This document shows, piece by piece, positions 1-8,253 of a DNA stretch of 26,901 bases (positions within the stretch are counted from its first letter, which is position 1; every line of letters starts with the position of its first letter). The notes beneath the pieces were generated by a model. The model saw only the letters and a program-made list of their open reading frames with translations. It was not told the origin of the DNA and did no database searches. Origin of the DNA: Haliea sp040222615 (GTDB lineage: Bacteria; Pseudomonadota; Gammaproteobacteria; Pseudomonadales; Halieaceae); contig NZ_JAVKCQ010000040.1 in the NCBI RefSeq assembly GCF_040222615.1, forward strand, positions 1 through 26,901. The letters are read 5' to 3'. The position numbers and the translations under genes are program-made.

Positions 1-326
1 CTTTCAATACCGTCGTTACCAATGTGCCGGGCCCGCCAATCCAGCAGTATTTCTGTGGTGCGCGGCTGGTGGATGCCCTGAGCCTGGGGCCGCTGCTGCC
101 CAATATCGGTCTGTTTCACGTGGTCTATAGCTCGGTACAGAACAAGCAGGGCAGCGTGACCCTGTCTTTTACCGCTTGCCGCGAGATGCTGCCGGACCCG
201 GCGCGCTATGCCGAGTGCCTGCAGGCCAGTTTCGATGAACTGGCGGCGCTGCTGCCGGAAGTCGAGCCTGCGCCACTGCCTGCCAGCCGGAAAAAGCCCC
301 GGAAACCCCGGCGCAGGGCCGGCTGA
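1..326 (+). CDS. WS/DGAT-family O-acyltransferase, C-terminal fragment (5' end outside window)
   Basis: The reading frame is already open at base 3 and ends with TGA at 324-326, so only about 107 C-terminal residues are visible. They start with FNTVVTNVPGP, followed by a GARLVDALSLGPLLPNIGL stretch, then a V-Y-S-S segment, a CREMLPDP segment and a basic tail rich in K, R and P. This order matches the C-terminal (DUF1298) domain of wax ester synthase/diacylglycerol acyltransferases, which esterify acyl-CoA to long-chain alcohols or diacylglycerol to make storage lipid. The catalytic HHxxxDG motif would lie in the N-terminal domain, outside the window, so activity cannot be judged. The stop is one base from the next start at 328, so the two genes are probably co-transcribed. 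The GTG at 24 is an internal valine codon, not the start. Confidence 0.8.
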   Translation, partial: FNTVVTNVPGPPIQQYFCGARLVDALSLGPLLPNIGLFHVVYSSVQNKQGSVTLSFTACREMLPDPARYAECLQASFDELAALLPEVEPAPLPASRKKPRKPRRRAG

Positions 327-327
327 C

Positions 328-1335
328 ATGCGCGTCATGATCACCGGCGCCACCGGTTTCGTCGGCTACCACACCGCCAGGGCCCTGCTGGATGCCGGTC
401 ATGAAGTCAGCCTGCTGGTGCGCAGCGTCGACAAAATGCTGGCCCTGTTCGGGGAGGACCGGGTGCACCAGGTTACCCGCGGCGATATCACCGACGCCGC
501 CCAGGTCAGCCGCGCGCTGCAGGACTGCGATGCGGTAGTGCACTCCGCTGCCATGGTCTCAACATCGGCGGGGGATGCCAAACGGGTCTACCAGACCAAC
601 GTGGAGGGCACACGGCTGGTAGTGGGCGGCGCCATTGACCGCGGCGTTGGCCGAGTCATCCATGTCTCCAGCGTTACCGCCTTGTACGATCCCGCTGCCA
701 GCAGCCTCGATGAGACCTCGCCCCCGGGGCGTGCCAGTAACGCCTACGGGCGATCCAAGGTGGACTGCGAGAGGTATGTGCGGGATCTGCAGGATCGCGG
801 CGCACCCGTGCTCATCACCTATCCTGCCCAGGTGATCGGGCCCGACGACCCGGGCCTGACCGAACCCCATGTTGGCTTGCAGTTGCTGCTGAAGGGGCTG
901 GTCCCCTGTACCTCGTCTGGTACGCAGTACGTCGACGTGCGTGATATTGCGCAGGTTCATTCCAGACTGCTCGCACAGACGCCCCCGGGCAATCGCTATG
1001 TACTCGGGGGGCACTATCTGGACTGGCGCGGGATCGCACAGGTTCTGGAGTCAGTGACCGGCCGCCACCTGCTGAAAGTGCCGCTGCCGGGCATCGCCGC
1101 CCGCATCAGCGGCCAACTCTACGACCGTCTTGGCGCCTGGTTGCCCCTGGATCTGCCCTTTGGCGCCGAGGCGATGGAGTATGCCACCCGCTGGGTAGCG
1201 CTCGATAACACCCGGGTGGAAACCGAACTCGACTTCAGCTTCCGCCCTTTGGAGGACAGCCTGCGCGATACCATCGCCTGGATGTACCGGCAGGGCCTGG
1301 TCAGCCGTCGCCAGGCGGGGCAGGCACTGGGCTGA
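328..1335 (+). CDS. Extended SDR, NAD-dependent epimerase/dehydratase (3beta-HSD-like)
   Basis: This 335-residue protein opens with the extended-SDR nucleotide-binding motif GATGFVG directly after MRVMIT. It carries the catalytic YxxxK pair in NAYGRSKVD (Tyr140, Lys144), preceded by an HVSSVTAL strand containing the active-site serine region. The frame is open further upstream to 208, but ATG 328 puts the Rossmann beta-strand at the usual position and follows the preceding stop by one base. The family includes 3beta-hydroxysteroid dehydrogenase/isomerases, dihydroflavonol reductases and sugar epimerases, all using NAD(P) in the cytoplasm. Sequence alone does not fix the substrate. With kstD and a KshA-like gene 1-3 kb downstream on the same strand, oxidation of a 3-hydroxysteroid or related alcohol is a reasonable inference. 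It forms an apparent operon with the acyltransferase. Confidence 0.85.
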   Translation: MRVMITGATGFVGYHTARALLDAGHEVSLLVRSVDKMLALFGEDRVHQVTRGDITDAAQVSRALQDCDAVVHSAAMVSTSAGDAKRVYQTNVEGTRLVVGGAIDRGVGRVIHVSSVTALYDPAASSLDETSPPGRASNAYGRSKVDCERYVRDLQDRGAPVLITYPAQVIGPDDPGLTEPHVGLQLLLKGLVPCTSSGTQYVDVRDIAQVHSRLLAQTPPGNRYVLGGHYLDWRGIAQVLESVTGRHLLKVPLPGIAARISGQLYDRLGAWLPLDLPFGAEAMEYATRWVALDNTRVETELDFSFRPLEDSLRDTIAWMYRQGLVSRRQAGQALG

Positions 1336-1433
1336 CTGGCCATTGAGCGCAGGGCCGGGAGTGTCAGCGGAGGGGGGATGATCCGGCCTCTGTTTGGCGC
1401 GTATACTGTGAATATATGCAGTGGAGCAGCGTT

Positions 1434-2195
1434 ATGTCAGCAGCAATTTCAGAGCTTCCACCCCGTCCCCCTTTGGTTCGTCACAGTGTGACAGAGCTCG
1501 GCCGGTTCTGTCTGGAGATGGGCAGCTCCGCGCTGTTGCAGCCTCTGTCACGATTATTGCCGCGCGGTGATGGACACAGCGTGATGGTGCTGCCGGGCTT
1601 TATGGCGTCGGACGCCTCCACTGCCGGGTTGCGCCGCTTCCTCGCCGAGCGCGGCTACCATGCGTTGCCCTGGGGGCTGGGGCGCCACGGGGCCGGCGAT
1701 CGGGCCCGCAGCCTGGAAGCATCTCTGGCTGCGCGAACGGAAACCGAGGACCGGGTGGCGGCGCTGGTGCAGGAAGAATTTGAGCGCAGCGGCCGCAAGC
1801 TGACCCTGATCGGCTGGAGTCTGGGTGGTCTGGTCGCCGTTGCCCTGGCCCATCGCTATCCGCAGTGGCTGCGCCAGGTCATCACCCTCGGCACACCCTA
1901 TGGCGACCCCCGTGGCACCGCTTTGTACCGAATCATGGGCGGGCGCAACCCGGCTCCCGTCGACGAGGAGGCCATCCAGCGCTGGATCCGCCATGCCTAC
2001 CGCGGCACCCTGCAGGTGCCGGTACTGGCCCTGTACAGCAAGACCGACGGCATTGTCGGCAGCGACATCGCCCTCTGTCAGGGAGATGCGCGCTGGGTGC
2101 GCAATGTCGCGATTCCCGCCAGCCACATCGGTTTTCCCTTCAACCCCCTGGTGCGGGCAGCCATCGCCAGGGAGCTGGCGGCAGGCGGGGAGTAG
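1434..2195 (+). CDS. Alpha/beta-hydrolase fold esterase/lipase-like protein
   Basis: A 253-residue hydrolase. The nucleophile elbow GWSLGG places the catalytic serine at about residue 129. An acidic residue follows in LYSKTDGIVGSD, and the histidine is in PASHIGFPFNP, giving a complete triad. VMVLPGFMASD near residue 50 forms the oxyanion-hole strand. No export signal is obvious, so the protein is probably cytoplasmic. The frame also permits ATG 1416, but a GGAG at 1423-1426 sits 7 nt before ATG 1434, favouring the later start. A TATACT at 1402-1407 resembles a -10 element without a convincing -35, so the gene may have its own promoter; it is 98 bases from the preceding stop. The substrate is unknown. 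The gene could cleave an ester or lactone in the adjacent catabolic pathway, or act on storage lipid. Related proteins are usually annotated only as alpha/beta hydrolases. Confidence 0.85.
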   Translation: MSAAISELPPRPPLVRHSVTELGRFCLEMGSSALLQPLSRLLPRGDGHSVMVLPGFMASDASTAGLRRFLAERGYHALPWGLGRHGAGDRARSLEASLAARTETEDRVAALVQEEFERSGRKLTLIGWSLGGLVAVALAHRYPQWLRQVITLGTPYGDPRGTALYRIMGGRNPAPVDEEAIQRWIRHAYRGTLQVPVLALYSKTDGIVGSDIALCQGDARWVRNVAIPASHIGFPFNPLVRAAIARELAAGGE

Positions 2196-2320
2196 AGGTC
2201 CGCAGTCGGTAGCCGCCTGCGCGCCAGAGTGGAGATCCACTGTCACTGCCGGCAGCCGTACAGGCATTCATACCAGCCCCGGGTTTACCGCCTGTCGGGT
2301 TCCAGTGCCGCCACCGCCAC

Positions 2321-2342
2321 CCGTATCCTCCCGGTGATACGG
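2321..2342. promoter_or_regulatory. Inverted repeat upstream of kstD, candidate operator
   Basis: CCGTATC (2321-2327) and GATACGG (2336-2342) form a perfect 7-bp inverted repeat around an 8-nt spacer. It ends 17 bases before the GTG of kstD. A run of A, not T, follows on the + strand, so it does not look like a terminator. A 22-bp dyad at this place suits a TetR-type repressor, but no regulator gene is adjacent. It could also be a leader hairpin affecting translation of kstD. Confidence 0.45.
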
Positions 2343-2359
2343 TAAAAAAGTAACGGGCG

Positions 2360-4060
2360 GTGGCTTTGCAATACGATCACGAGGTGGACTGGCTGGTGGC
2401 CGGCAGCGGCGCTGCGGGAATGACCGGGGCGGTGGTGGCGCACCAGTTGGGTGGCGCGGTGCTGGTAGTGGAGAAGGAGCCTCGCTACGGCGGTACCACC
2501 TGCAAGTCCGGCGGCGTTGCCTGGATTCCCGGTAACCACAGGCAACCGGGCATGGGTGTCGCCGACAGCACCGAGGAGGGCTGGCGTTACCTGCGCGGCC
2601 TGATCGGCAATACCGTCAGCGAGCCCCGTCTTCGTGCCTATGCGACCCGCGCGGCAGAAATGCTCGCCTTCATGATGCAACACAGCCATGTCGCGTTCAC
2701 GCCTCTGCCCAGCTACATGGACTACTACCCGAAGGTCGCCGGCTACAAGTCGGGTGGTCGCTCCATGGATCCGGGCGCGTTTTCCCTGCGCACGCTGGGA
2801 CCGGAAGCGGACTTTATCCGCGATGACTACTCGTCAATCATGAACTTCAATATCACCGTGCCCGAGGGGCGGCGTCTCGGGGAGATGGACCTGGGAGCGT
2901 ACTGGCTGGGTTTCCGTCTTCTGGCGCGGTACTGGCTGGATCTGCCGGCGCGCCTGCGGGGCAAGCCCGATCAGCGGGTAACCCTGGGCCCCGCTCTGGT
3001 GGCGCGGCTGCGCCGCTCGTTGCTGGACCGGGATATACCGCTTTGGCTGGACGCGCCGATGCGCGAGTTACTGGTCGAGGAGGGCAGGATCTGCGGTGCC
3101 GTGGTGCTGCGCAACGGAACCGAACTCCGGGTCAAAGCGCGCCGCGGGGTATTGCTGGCCACCGGGGGGTTCGCCCACAACGCGGCCCTGCGCCAGCAGT
3201 TCCAGCAGGCGCCCATCGGCTCCGAGTGGACGGCGGCGGCTCCCGGTGCAACCGGTGATGGCATTGTGATGGGCCGTGCCCGGGGTGCCGGGCTGGACTT
3301 GATGGGCAGCGCCTGGTGGTCGCCGACCTACCGCATGCCGGACGGGCGGGTGCTGGCACTGATCGCCGGCAAGGCCTACCCGGGCTCCATCATGGTGAAT
3401 CGCGCCGGCCTGCGGTTTACCAACGAGGCCCAGCCCTACGAGGACCTGGTCAAGGATCAGTATGCCAGCGAGCAACGCGGGGAGGGCGCCATACCCTGCT
3501 ACCTGGTGTTCGATGCCACCTACCGCCAGCGCTATCCGGTGGGGCATATCAAGCCCGGCAAGATGACCCGGGACGAAAACCTGCCAGCGGAACTGTTCAG
3601 TTCGGGGCTGTTGACCCGGGCGGACAGTCTTGAAGCGCTTGCCGCCAGCCTTGGGGTCGACCCGCAGGGGCTCGCCGCTACCGTCGAGCGCTTCAACGCC
3701 AACGCCCGCCTGGGACGGGACCCGGATTTTGGTCGCGGCGATAGCGAACACGATCGTTACTACGCGGATCCGAAGGTGCAGCCCAACCCCTGCCTCGGCC
3801 CGCTGGAAACCGCTCCGTACTACGCCCTGCGCTGCGAGGCAGGGGATCTTGATACCAAGGGCGGCCTGCGCTGCGATGAGCACGGCCGGGTGCTGGATGA
3901 AGCCGGCGCCGTGCTTCCCGGCCTCTACGCCGCCGGCAATACCAGTGCCGCGGTCATGGGGGATACCTACCCCGGCGCCGGCGCCACCATCGGCTCGGCG
4001 ATGACCTTCGCCTACATTGCCGCCCGCCATGCCTTCGCTGACCAGGGAGATACCCCATGA
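2360..4060 (+). CDS. kstD: 3-ketosteroid delta1-dehydrogenase-family FAD protein
   Basis: This 566-residue flavoprotein has the N-terminal dinucleotide-binding GSGAAG (residues 15-20), the FAD segment YGGTTCKSGGVAWIPGN, and a C-terminal GLYAAGNTSAAVMGDTYPG flavin-closing motif. Tyrosines in SYMDYYP (about 118-124) and PYY (486-488) fall where KstD enzymes carry the residues that protonate and activate the 3-keto-4-ene ring, and GDLDTKGGL follows the second pair. KstD removes hydrogens from C1 and C2 of 3-ketosteroids, passing electrons through FAD. The length fits the family. An in-frame stop at 2351-2353 leaves GTG 2360 as the best start; there is no ATG nearby and the ribosome site is weak. 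The stop overlaps the next start by four bases, implying translational coupling. Relatives include delta4-(5alpha)-dehydrogenases and fumarate-reductase-like flavoproteins, so the exact ring position is not proven. Confidence 0.88.
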   Translation: MALQYDHEVDWLVAGSGAAGMTGAVVAHQLGGAVLVVEKEPRYGGTTCKSGGVAWIPGNHRQPGMGVADSTEEGWRYLRGLIGNTVSEPRLRAYATRAAEMLAFMMQHSHVAFTPLPSYMDYYPKVAGYKSGGRSMDPGAFSLRTLGPEADFIRDDYSSIMNFNITVPEGRRLGEMDLGAYWLGFRLLARYWLDLPARLRGKPDQRVTLGPALVARLRRSLLDRDIPLWLDAPMRELLVEEGRICGAVVLRNGTELRVKARRGVLLATGGFAHNAALRQQFQQAPIGSEWTAAAPGATGDGIVMGRARGAGLDLMGSAWWSPTYRMPDGRVLALIAGKAYPGSIMVNRAGLRFTNEAQPYEDLVKDQYASEQRGEGAIPCYLVFDATYRQRYPVGHIKPGKMTRDENLPAELFSSGLLTRADSLEALAASLGVDPQGLAATVERFNANARLGRDPDFGRGDSEHDRYYADPKVQPNPCLGPLETAPYYALRCEAGDLDTKGGLRCDEHGRVLDEAGAVLPGLYAAGNTSAAVMGDTYPGAGATIGSAMTFAYIAARHAFADQGDTP

Positions 4061-5136
4061 GCGACTACAAGTATGCCTTTCTGGAACCCGGCCGCTTTGC
4101 CCGCGGCTGGCATATCGTGGCCTTCTCCCGTGAGCTGGCGGTGGGAGAGGTGCAGCGCCTGCACTACTTCAACCGCGACCTGGTGCTGTTTCGCGGCGAG
4201 TCGGGGACGGCAGCGGTGGTCGATGCCCACTGCCCCCACCTGGGTGCCCACCTGGCCAGTGACGGCGGTCGTCTCAGTGGCGACACCATCGCCTGCCCCT
4301 TTCATGGCTGGACCTTCAAGGGTGACGGCGAGTGCGTGGCCATACCCTACGCCAGCAAGATTCCCGAGCGGGCGCGGCACGCCCTGCGCGGCTGGCCGCT
4401 GCGGGAGGCCAGCGGTTTTATCGCCCTCTGGCACGACCCGTGGAATGAGCCGCCCGAGGACTACCTGCCGGAAATCCCGGACTGGGGGCACGGAGAGGGC
4501 GGCTGGGGAGACTGGCACTTCCATCGCTCCCGTATCCGCGCCCAGCCCTGCGACGTGATCGAGAACATCGTCGATATCGCCCATTTCCCCCACGTCCATG
4601 GCGGCGAAGTGAAAGCGTTTGAAAACCGCTTTGGTGAGCGCACAGTGACCCAGCTGTCCACGGTGCAGCGCTCGGCCAATGCGCGCATGGTAATCCCGCC
4701 GGGGCTGCCTTTCGACATGGAAGCCGTGAACGAACAGGCGCTCACACAGCAGGCCGATGCCTGGGGCGATGCCACCTATCACGGCCCGGCGATCATGTAT
4801 TACTACACCGAGTCGCGGGGCAAGGACGTCAGCTACAAGAGCTGGTGGGTCAACTATCACACCCCGGTCAACGACACCGAGGTGGACCTGTGCAGCGCCG
4901 TTATCGTCAGTGGCCTGGACGGACAGCCGCTGGCGGAGGAGTTCGTGCAGCAATACGCGCTGGGCGCCCACGCCGCATTTGGCTCCGACGTGGAAATCTG
5001 GAAAGACAAGATCTACCAGGCCGACCCCATCCTCTGTGATGGCGACGGCCCCATCAACAAGCTGCGGCGCTGGTATGAGCAGTTCTATCTTCCCCGTCAG
5101 GGAGCCGCGGGAGAATCCGCGAACCAGCGGGACTGA
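4057..5136 (+). CDS. kshA: Rieske non-heme iron oxygenase, KshA-like (3-ketosteroid 9alpha-hydroxylase oxygenase)
   Basis: The protein is 359 residues long. The Rieske [2Fe-2S] ligands are clear: Cys59-Pro-His61 in CPHLGAHLA and Cys80-Pro-Phe-His83 in CPFHGWTF. The catalytic domain has the bridging and iron-binding pattern NIVDIAHFPHVH, giving Asn170, Asp173, His176 and His181, with a probable carboxylate ligand at Asp311 in FGSDVEIW. IPYASKIP after the Rieske domain is typical of KshA-type oxygenases. KshA hydroxylates C9 of 3-ketosteroids; combined with delta1-dehydrogenation this breaks ring B. The ATGA overlap with kstD and a GGGAG ribosome site argue for one functional unit. No ferredoxin reductase (KshB) gene is seen in the window, so electrons must come from elsewhere. 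Related Rieske oxygenases act on other sterols and on chlorophyll-like substrates, so the exact substrate is inferred from context. Confidence 0.8.
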   Translation: MSDYKYAFLEPGRFARGWHIVAFSRELAVGEVQRLHYFNRDLVLFRGESGTAAVVDAHCPHLGAHLASDGGRLSGDTIACPFHGWTFKGDGECVAIPYASKIPERARHALRGWPLREASGFIALWHDPWNEPPEDYLPEIPDWGHGEGGWGDWHFHRSRIRAQPCDVIENIVDIAHFPHVHGGEVKAFENRFGERTVTQLSTVQRSANARMVIPPGLPFDMEAVNEQALTQQADAWGDATYHGPAIMYYYTESRGKDVSYKSWWVNYHTPVNDTEVDLCSAVIVSGLDGQPLAEEFVQQYALGAHAAFGSDVEIWKDKIYQADPILCDGDGPINKLRRWYEQFYLPRQGAAGESANQRD

Positions 5137-5155
5137 AAGCCGGGCCCGCTGGGCG

Positions 5156-8086
5156 CTACCGGCCCCCTGCGGTCTCCCGCGAATTCCCGGCGCGTTCCTG
5201 CACCGCCATGCGGGCGTGAAACTCAGCCAGCGCGGTGATGGGTTGCGCCCCGGGAATGACGGCAAAAGGCGCATCGGCAAACCGGGTGCCGCGCAGTTGT
5301 ACCAGCAGGCTGCTGCGGTCCTCCGCCAGCACGGTGTCCCGGTAGAAGCGCTGGATATCTGCCAGTGTGGTGTCTTCGACCGCGGCGTCAAGTCTTGCGC
5401 GGGAGTCGAAAGCGTAGCGCTCCCGGTCCCAGTCCTGGAGCATGGGGGCGACTTCCTCGGCGAGGTTTTTCGGTGCCAGGCGCAGTTCGTTCAGCACGCC
5501 GTCGCGGAGCCGGCTGAATTCTGCCGCGGTTAAACTGTCCAGGGTTGCGGCGTATTCCGTCGTGAAGCGCTGCAGACGGGCGAACATGTCCACTGCGTTC
5601 CTCACCGGGGTCTGGATGTTCAGGGCGACGAAGCCGAAGTCTCCCAGCGCGCTGCCCAGGGCGCCGGCCGCGTAGCCCAGCTGTTCCTCGGTCCGCAACT
5701 GGATAAAAGCGCGGTCGCCCAGATGCGCGCCGAGTACCCGCGCCCTGGCAATGCCGGCAAATCCGGCGTCCGGGGCGAGGTAGAGATGCAGCATGCCGAG
5801 ATCTTCCACCGCGGTATCTTCCGCCAACACCACTGCGGTACCGCGGCTGGGGGCGTACAGGTCGCTGCGCGCGTAAGCCGTTGCGAGGCGGTCGGGGAAC
5901 AGTGAATCCAGCGTGGCGGCAAGAGCCGTGGCGTGGTCACTGGCGTAGTTCCCGAACAGGTAGCCGCGAATCCGGTTGCGGGCCAGGGTGTCGTCGATGA
6001 AATCCCGCAGTTGTTCCGCCGTGACTGCGGCGGCGGCCTCGCGCAGACTGCTGTCATCGTAATTCCCGGTGCTGACGACCCGGCGCAGTGCGGTGAACAG
6101 CTGGTCAATGGCGAAGCTGCGGCGGTTGTTGTCCAGTTGCCGCAGGAAGCGGTCACGTGCCTGCTCCAGGTCCTGGGTGCCGGGCGTGAAGCGCAGGCCG
6201 GCGAGGGCCTGCTGCAGGAATGGCAGCTGCTGGTCGGTAAAGCCCGACACGCTGAGGCGGATGCCGTCTTCCACCCCTATCCTGGCGTCCATGCCGGCAG
6301 CCCCGGCCTCGGTAAACCAGGCTTTCTGTCGCTGCTGGTACAGGTCGGCCCACAGCGCCAGCATGACGCTGCCGCGGGCACTGGCCTGCCGCACCGGCGT
6401 GTTGAAATACAGCTGGGTAAAGCCCCGCGGCTGATCGGCAAAGTACTTGCTGCCCTGCAACCAGAGTTCCATGCCGTTGCTGTCCACCACGAGGGTCGGT
6501 TCCGTGGCGGCGCTGTGCAAGCTGAACTCTCCGGGCAGCAGGGTGTTGCTGGCTGGCAGCGTCAGGCCGGCTTTTGCAGCCGCTGCCAGCTGCTCCGCCG
6601 CCGGGTGCAGCACCAGTGGCCGGATCTGGTAGCGCCCGGCGAAGAACTCCAGTTCGGCCTCCGCGGGCTCTTCCCGGGAGACATACCACACCCGCAGGGT
6701 GGCAGGGGTCAGCTGCGCCATGACGGCGTCCACGGCTGCCCGGTCGAAACCCTCGAAGCGGAAGGCGGCGTCCACCGCATGCTGGACGGGGTAGTACTGC
6801 ATGGCCTGGGCGAGGTTGGCGACATAGTCAAAGTCGCGTTCGCGCTCCAGGAACCGGAAGGCGTTGTCCAGGGAAGCCCTGAATTCTCCGGCGTAGTGGT
6901 CGGGGACGCCCTCGGCGCGGAGTTGTTCGATATACCCGAGAATCAGCTTGACCATGGTGCCCCGGTGCGCCATGCCCGCACTGGTCACGTCGACCCGGAT
7001 GCTGAATACCCCGTAATTGCCATAGCTATCCGGGTACGTGGATACGGTGAGATCGCTGGCCCAGCCGCGCTCCTCGAACAGCGCGGCGGGCGTGCCCGGC
7101 ATCTTGGATCCGAGAATGTAGGCCAGGTACTGGTTGGGCTTGCTGCGGAACTGGTCGCGATTGTTCTTGATGAGGAAGTCGACGCTGAGCTGGCGCAGAT
7201 CCTCCTGCGGCTGGTAATGGACAAGCTGGCCGCCGATGCGGTCGAGGTTCAGTGTGGCGGATACGCCTGGCCTGGCGATGGCCTTGTTTTCGATGCCGCC
7301 GAAGTGGCTGCGGGCGAGGATGCGCATTTCCGCCAGGGGCATGGGGCCGACCAGCACCAGTTTCATGATATTGGCGGAGTAGTAGCGCTGGTAAAAGTCC
7401 AGGGTGGCGGCATGGAGGCTGGAACCGGGCTTGTCCGCGAGTGCCGCCAGGTTGCCGTCCAGGAAGCGGTTGGCGGGGTGGTCGCCGAGCATTGACCGGT
7501 CCAGCTGGAACATGCCGTCAGAGTCCATGGCGCGGTGCATGGACCACTCGGCGTGCACGGCATTCTTTTCTTTCTCAATGTACTCCGGGTCCAGCAGGGG
7601 CTTGCGAAACACGGAGGAAAACCGGTCCAGGGCTTCGATATAGTGCGCCGCGGGTATTTCGAACATGTAGTTGGTCACATCCAGCCAGGTGTAGGCGTTG
7701 TGGATGCCCCCGTGCTGGTTGGTGAAGCTCATGAAGCCGTCCGGCTCAGGGTAGTCCTCTGTCGCCAGCAGCAGCATGTGCTCCAGGAAATGGGCCATGC
7801 CCTGGTAGTCCATCGGGTCCTGCAGCATGCCTACACCGACGCTCAGGGCCGCCGAGGCGTTGGCAGCGCCCGGATCCGACACCAGCAATACCTCAAGTTC
7901 GTTGTCCAGGGTGAAACTGGCGTACTCGCGGTGGTCGCCGGGACTGGTTATGATCCGCTGCTCCGCGCCGGGCTGGGGGTCATCCGGCAGTGCCGGGGAG
8001 GCGCCGGGCTGGCATCCCGCCACCATACCCATGGCGCTGCCTGCCAGCACCAGGATGGCAGCAATGGCGAAGCGCTGGAGGGGCAT
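5156..8086 (-). CDS. M16 (pitrilysin/insulinase) zinc metalloprotease, predicted lipoprotein
   Basis: The product has 976 residues, close to E. coli pitrilysin. The inverted zinc motif HFLEH lies at 99-103, and the third ligand Glu180 in NAVHAEW is 77 residues after the last histidine, as expected. LRTEEQLGY in the C-terminal half matches the substrate-binding Arg/Tyr motif of pitrilysin and insulin-degrading enzyme, so both halves of the clamshell look intact. The N-terminus from ATG 8086 has a basic start, a hydrophobic stretch and a lipobox (VAGC, Cys25). Gln follows the Cys rather than Asp, which predicts sorting to the outer membrane, facing the periplasm. An upstream TTG at 8137 would bury the signal peptide and was rejected. 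The enzyme probably degrades small peptides. It is convergent with kshA (19-base gap) and divergent from the EAL-HDOD gene. Confidence 0.92.
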   Translation of the reverse strand: MPLQRFAIAAILVLAGSAMGMVAGCQPGASPALPDDPQPGAEQRIITSPGDHREYASFTLDNELEVLLVSDPGAANASAALSVGVGMLQDPMDYQGMAHFLEHMLLLATEDYPEPDGFMSFTNQHGGIHNAYTWLDVTNYMFEIPAAHYIEALDRFSSVFRKPLLDPEYIEKEKNAVHAEWSMHRAMDSDGMFQLDRSMLGDHPANRFLDGNLAALADKPGSSLHAATLDFYQRYYSANIMKLVLVGPMPLAEMRILARSHFGGIENKAIARPGVSATLNLDRIGGQLVHYQPQEDLRQLSVDFLIKNNRDQFRSKPNQYLAYILGSKMPGTPAALFEERGWASDLTVSTYPDSYGNYGVFSIRVDVTSAGMAHRGTMVKLILGYIEQLRAEGVPDHYAGEFRASLDNAFRFLERERDFDYVANLAQAMQYYPVQHAVDAAFRFEGFDRAAVDAVMAQLTPATLRVWYVSREEPAEAELEFFAGRYQIRPLVLHPAAEQLAAAAKAGLTLPASNTLLPGEFSLHSAATEPTLVVDSNGMELWLQGSKYFADQPRGFTQLYFNTPVRQASARGSVMLALWADLYQQRQKAWFTEAGAAGMDARIGVEDGIRLSVSGFTDQQLPFLQQALAGLRFTPGTQDLEQARDRFLRQLDNNRRSFAIDQLFTALRRVVSTGNYDDSSLREAAAAVTAEQLRDFIDDTLARNRIRGYLFGNYASDHATALAATLDSLFPDRLATAYARSDLYAPSRGTAVVLAEDTAVEDLGMLHLYLAPDAGFAGIARARVLGAHLGDRAFIQLRTEEQLGYAAGALGSALGDFGFVALNIQTPVRNAVDMFARLQRFTTEYAATLDSLTAAEFSRLRDGVLNELRLAPKNLAEEVAPMLQDWDRERYAFDSRARLDAAVEDTTLADIQRFYRDTVLAEDRSSLLVQLRGTRFADAPFAVIPGAQPITALAEFHARMAVQERAGNSRETAGGR

Positions 8087-8253
8087 GCAAGGCACCGTGA
8101 GTGGACGGGGGAAGAGGACCTGTGCCGGACCGGACAATCGGGCACCGGGCGGCGGGGGAATATCAAGCCCCGGAGCGACCGATCTTTAACTGTACGAGCA
8201 CATTGAAACGGATGTTAGTATTGTTCCGAGATAAGTAAAACCCCTGGATAAGG

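Noticed and set aside
2321..2350. Hairpin before kstD as an intrinsic terminator
   Set aside because: On the + strand it is followed by A residues, not T. On the - strand no T-run follows either.
2360..4060. KstD-like protein as fumarate reductase or succinate dehydrogenase flavoprotein
   Set aside because: The Tyr-rich SYMDYYP and PYY-GDLDTKGGL segments and the coupled Rieske oxygenase fit ketosteroid dehydrogenases, and there are no iron-sulfur or membrane subunit genes nearby.
5933..7495. Long open frame on the + strand inside the M16 protease gene (also 12402-13451 + and 3068-4030 -)
   Set aside because: GC-rich codon bias leaves long frames opposite real genes. The translations are low in complexity, lack recognisable domains and lie opposite genes with complete catalytic motifs.
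8087..8137. TTG start at 8137 for the M16 gene
   Set aside because: It would place 17 extra residues before a clear lipoprotein signal peptide that begins at ATG 8086.
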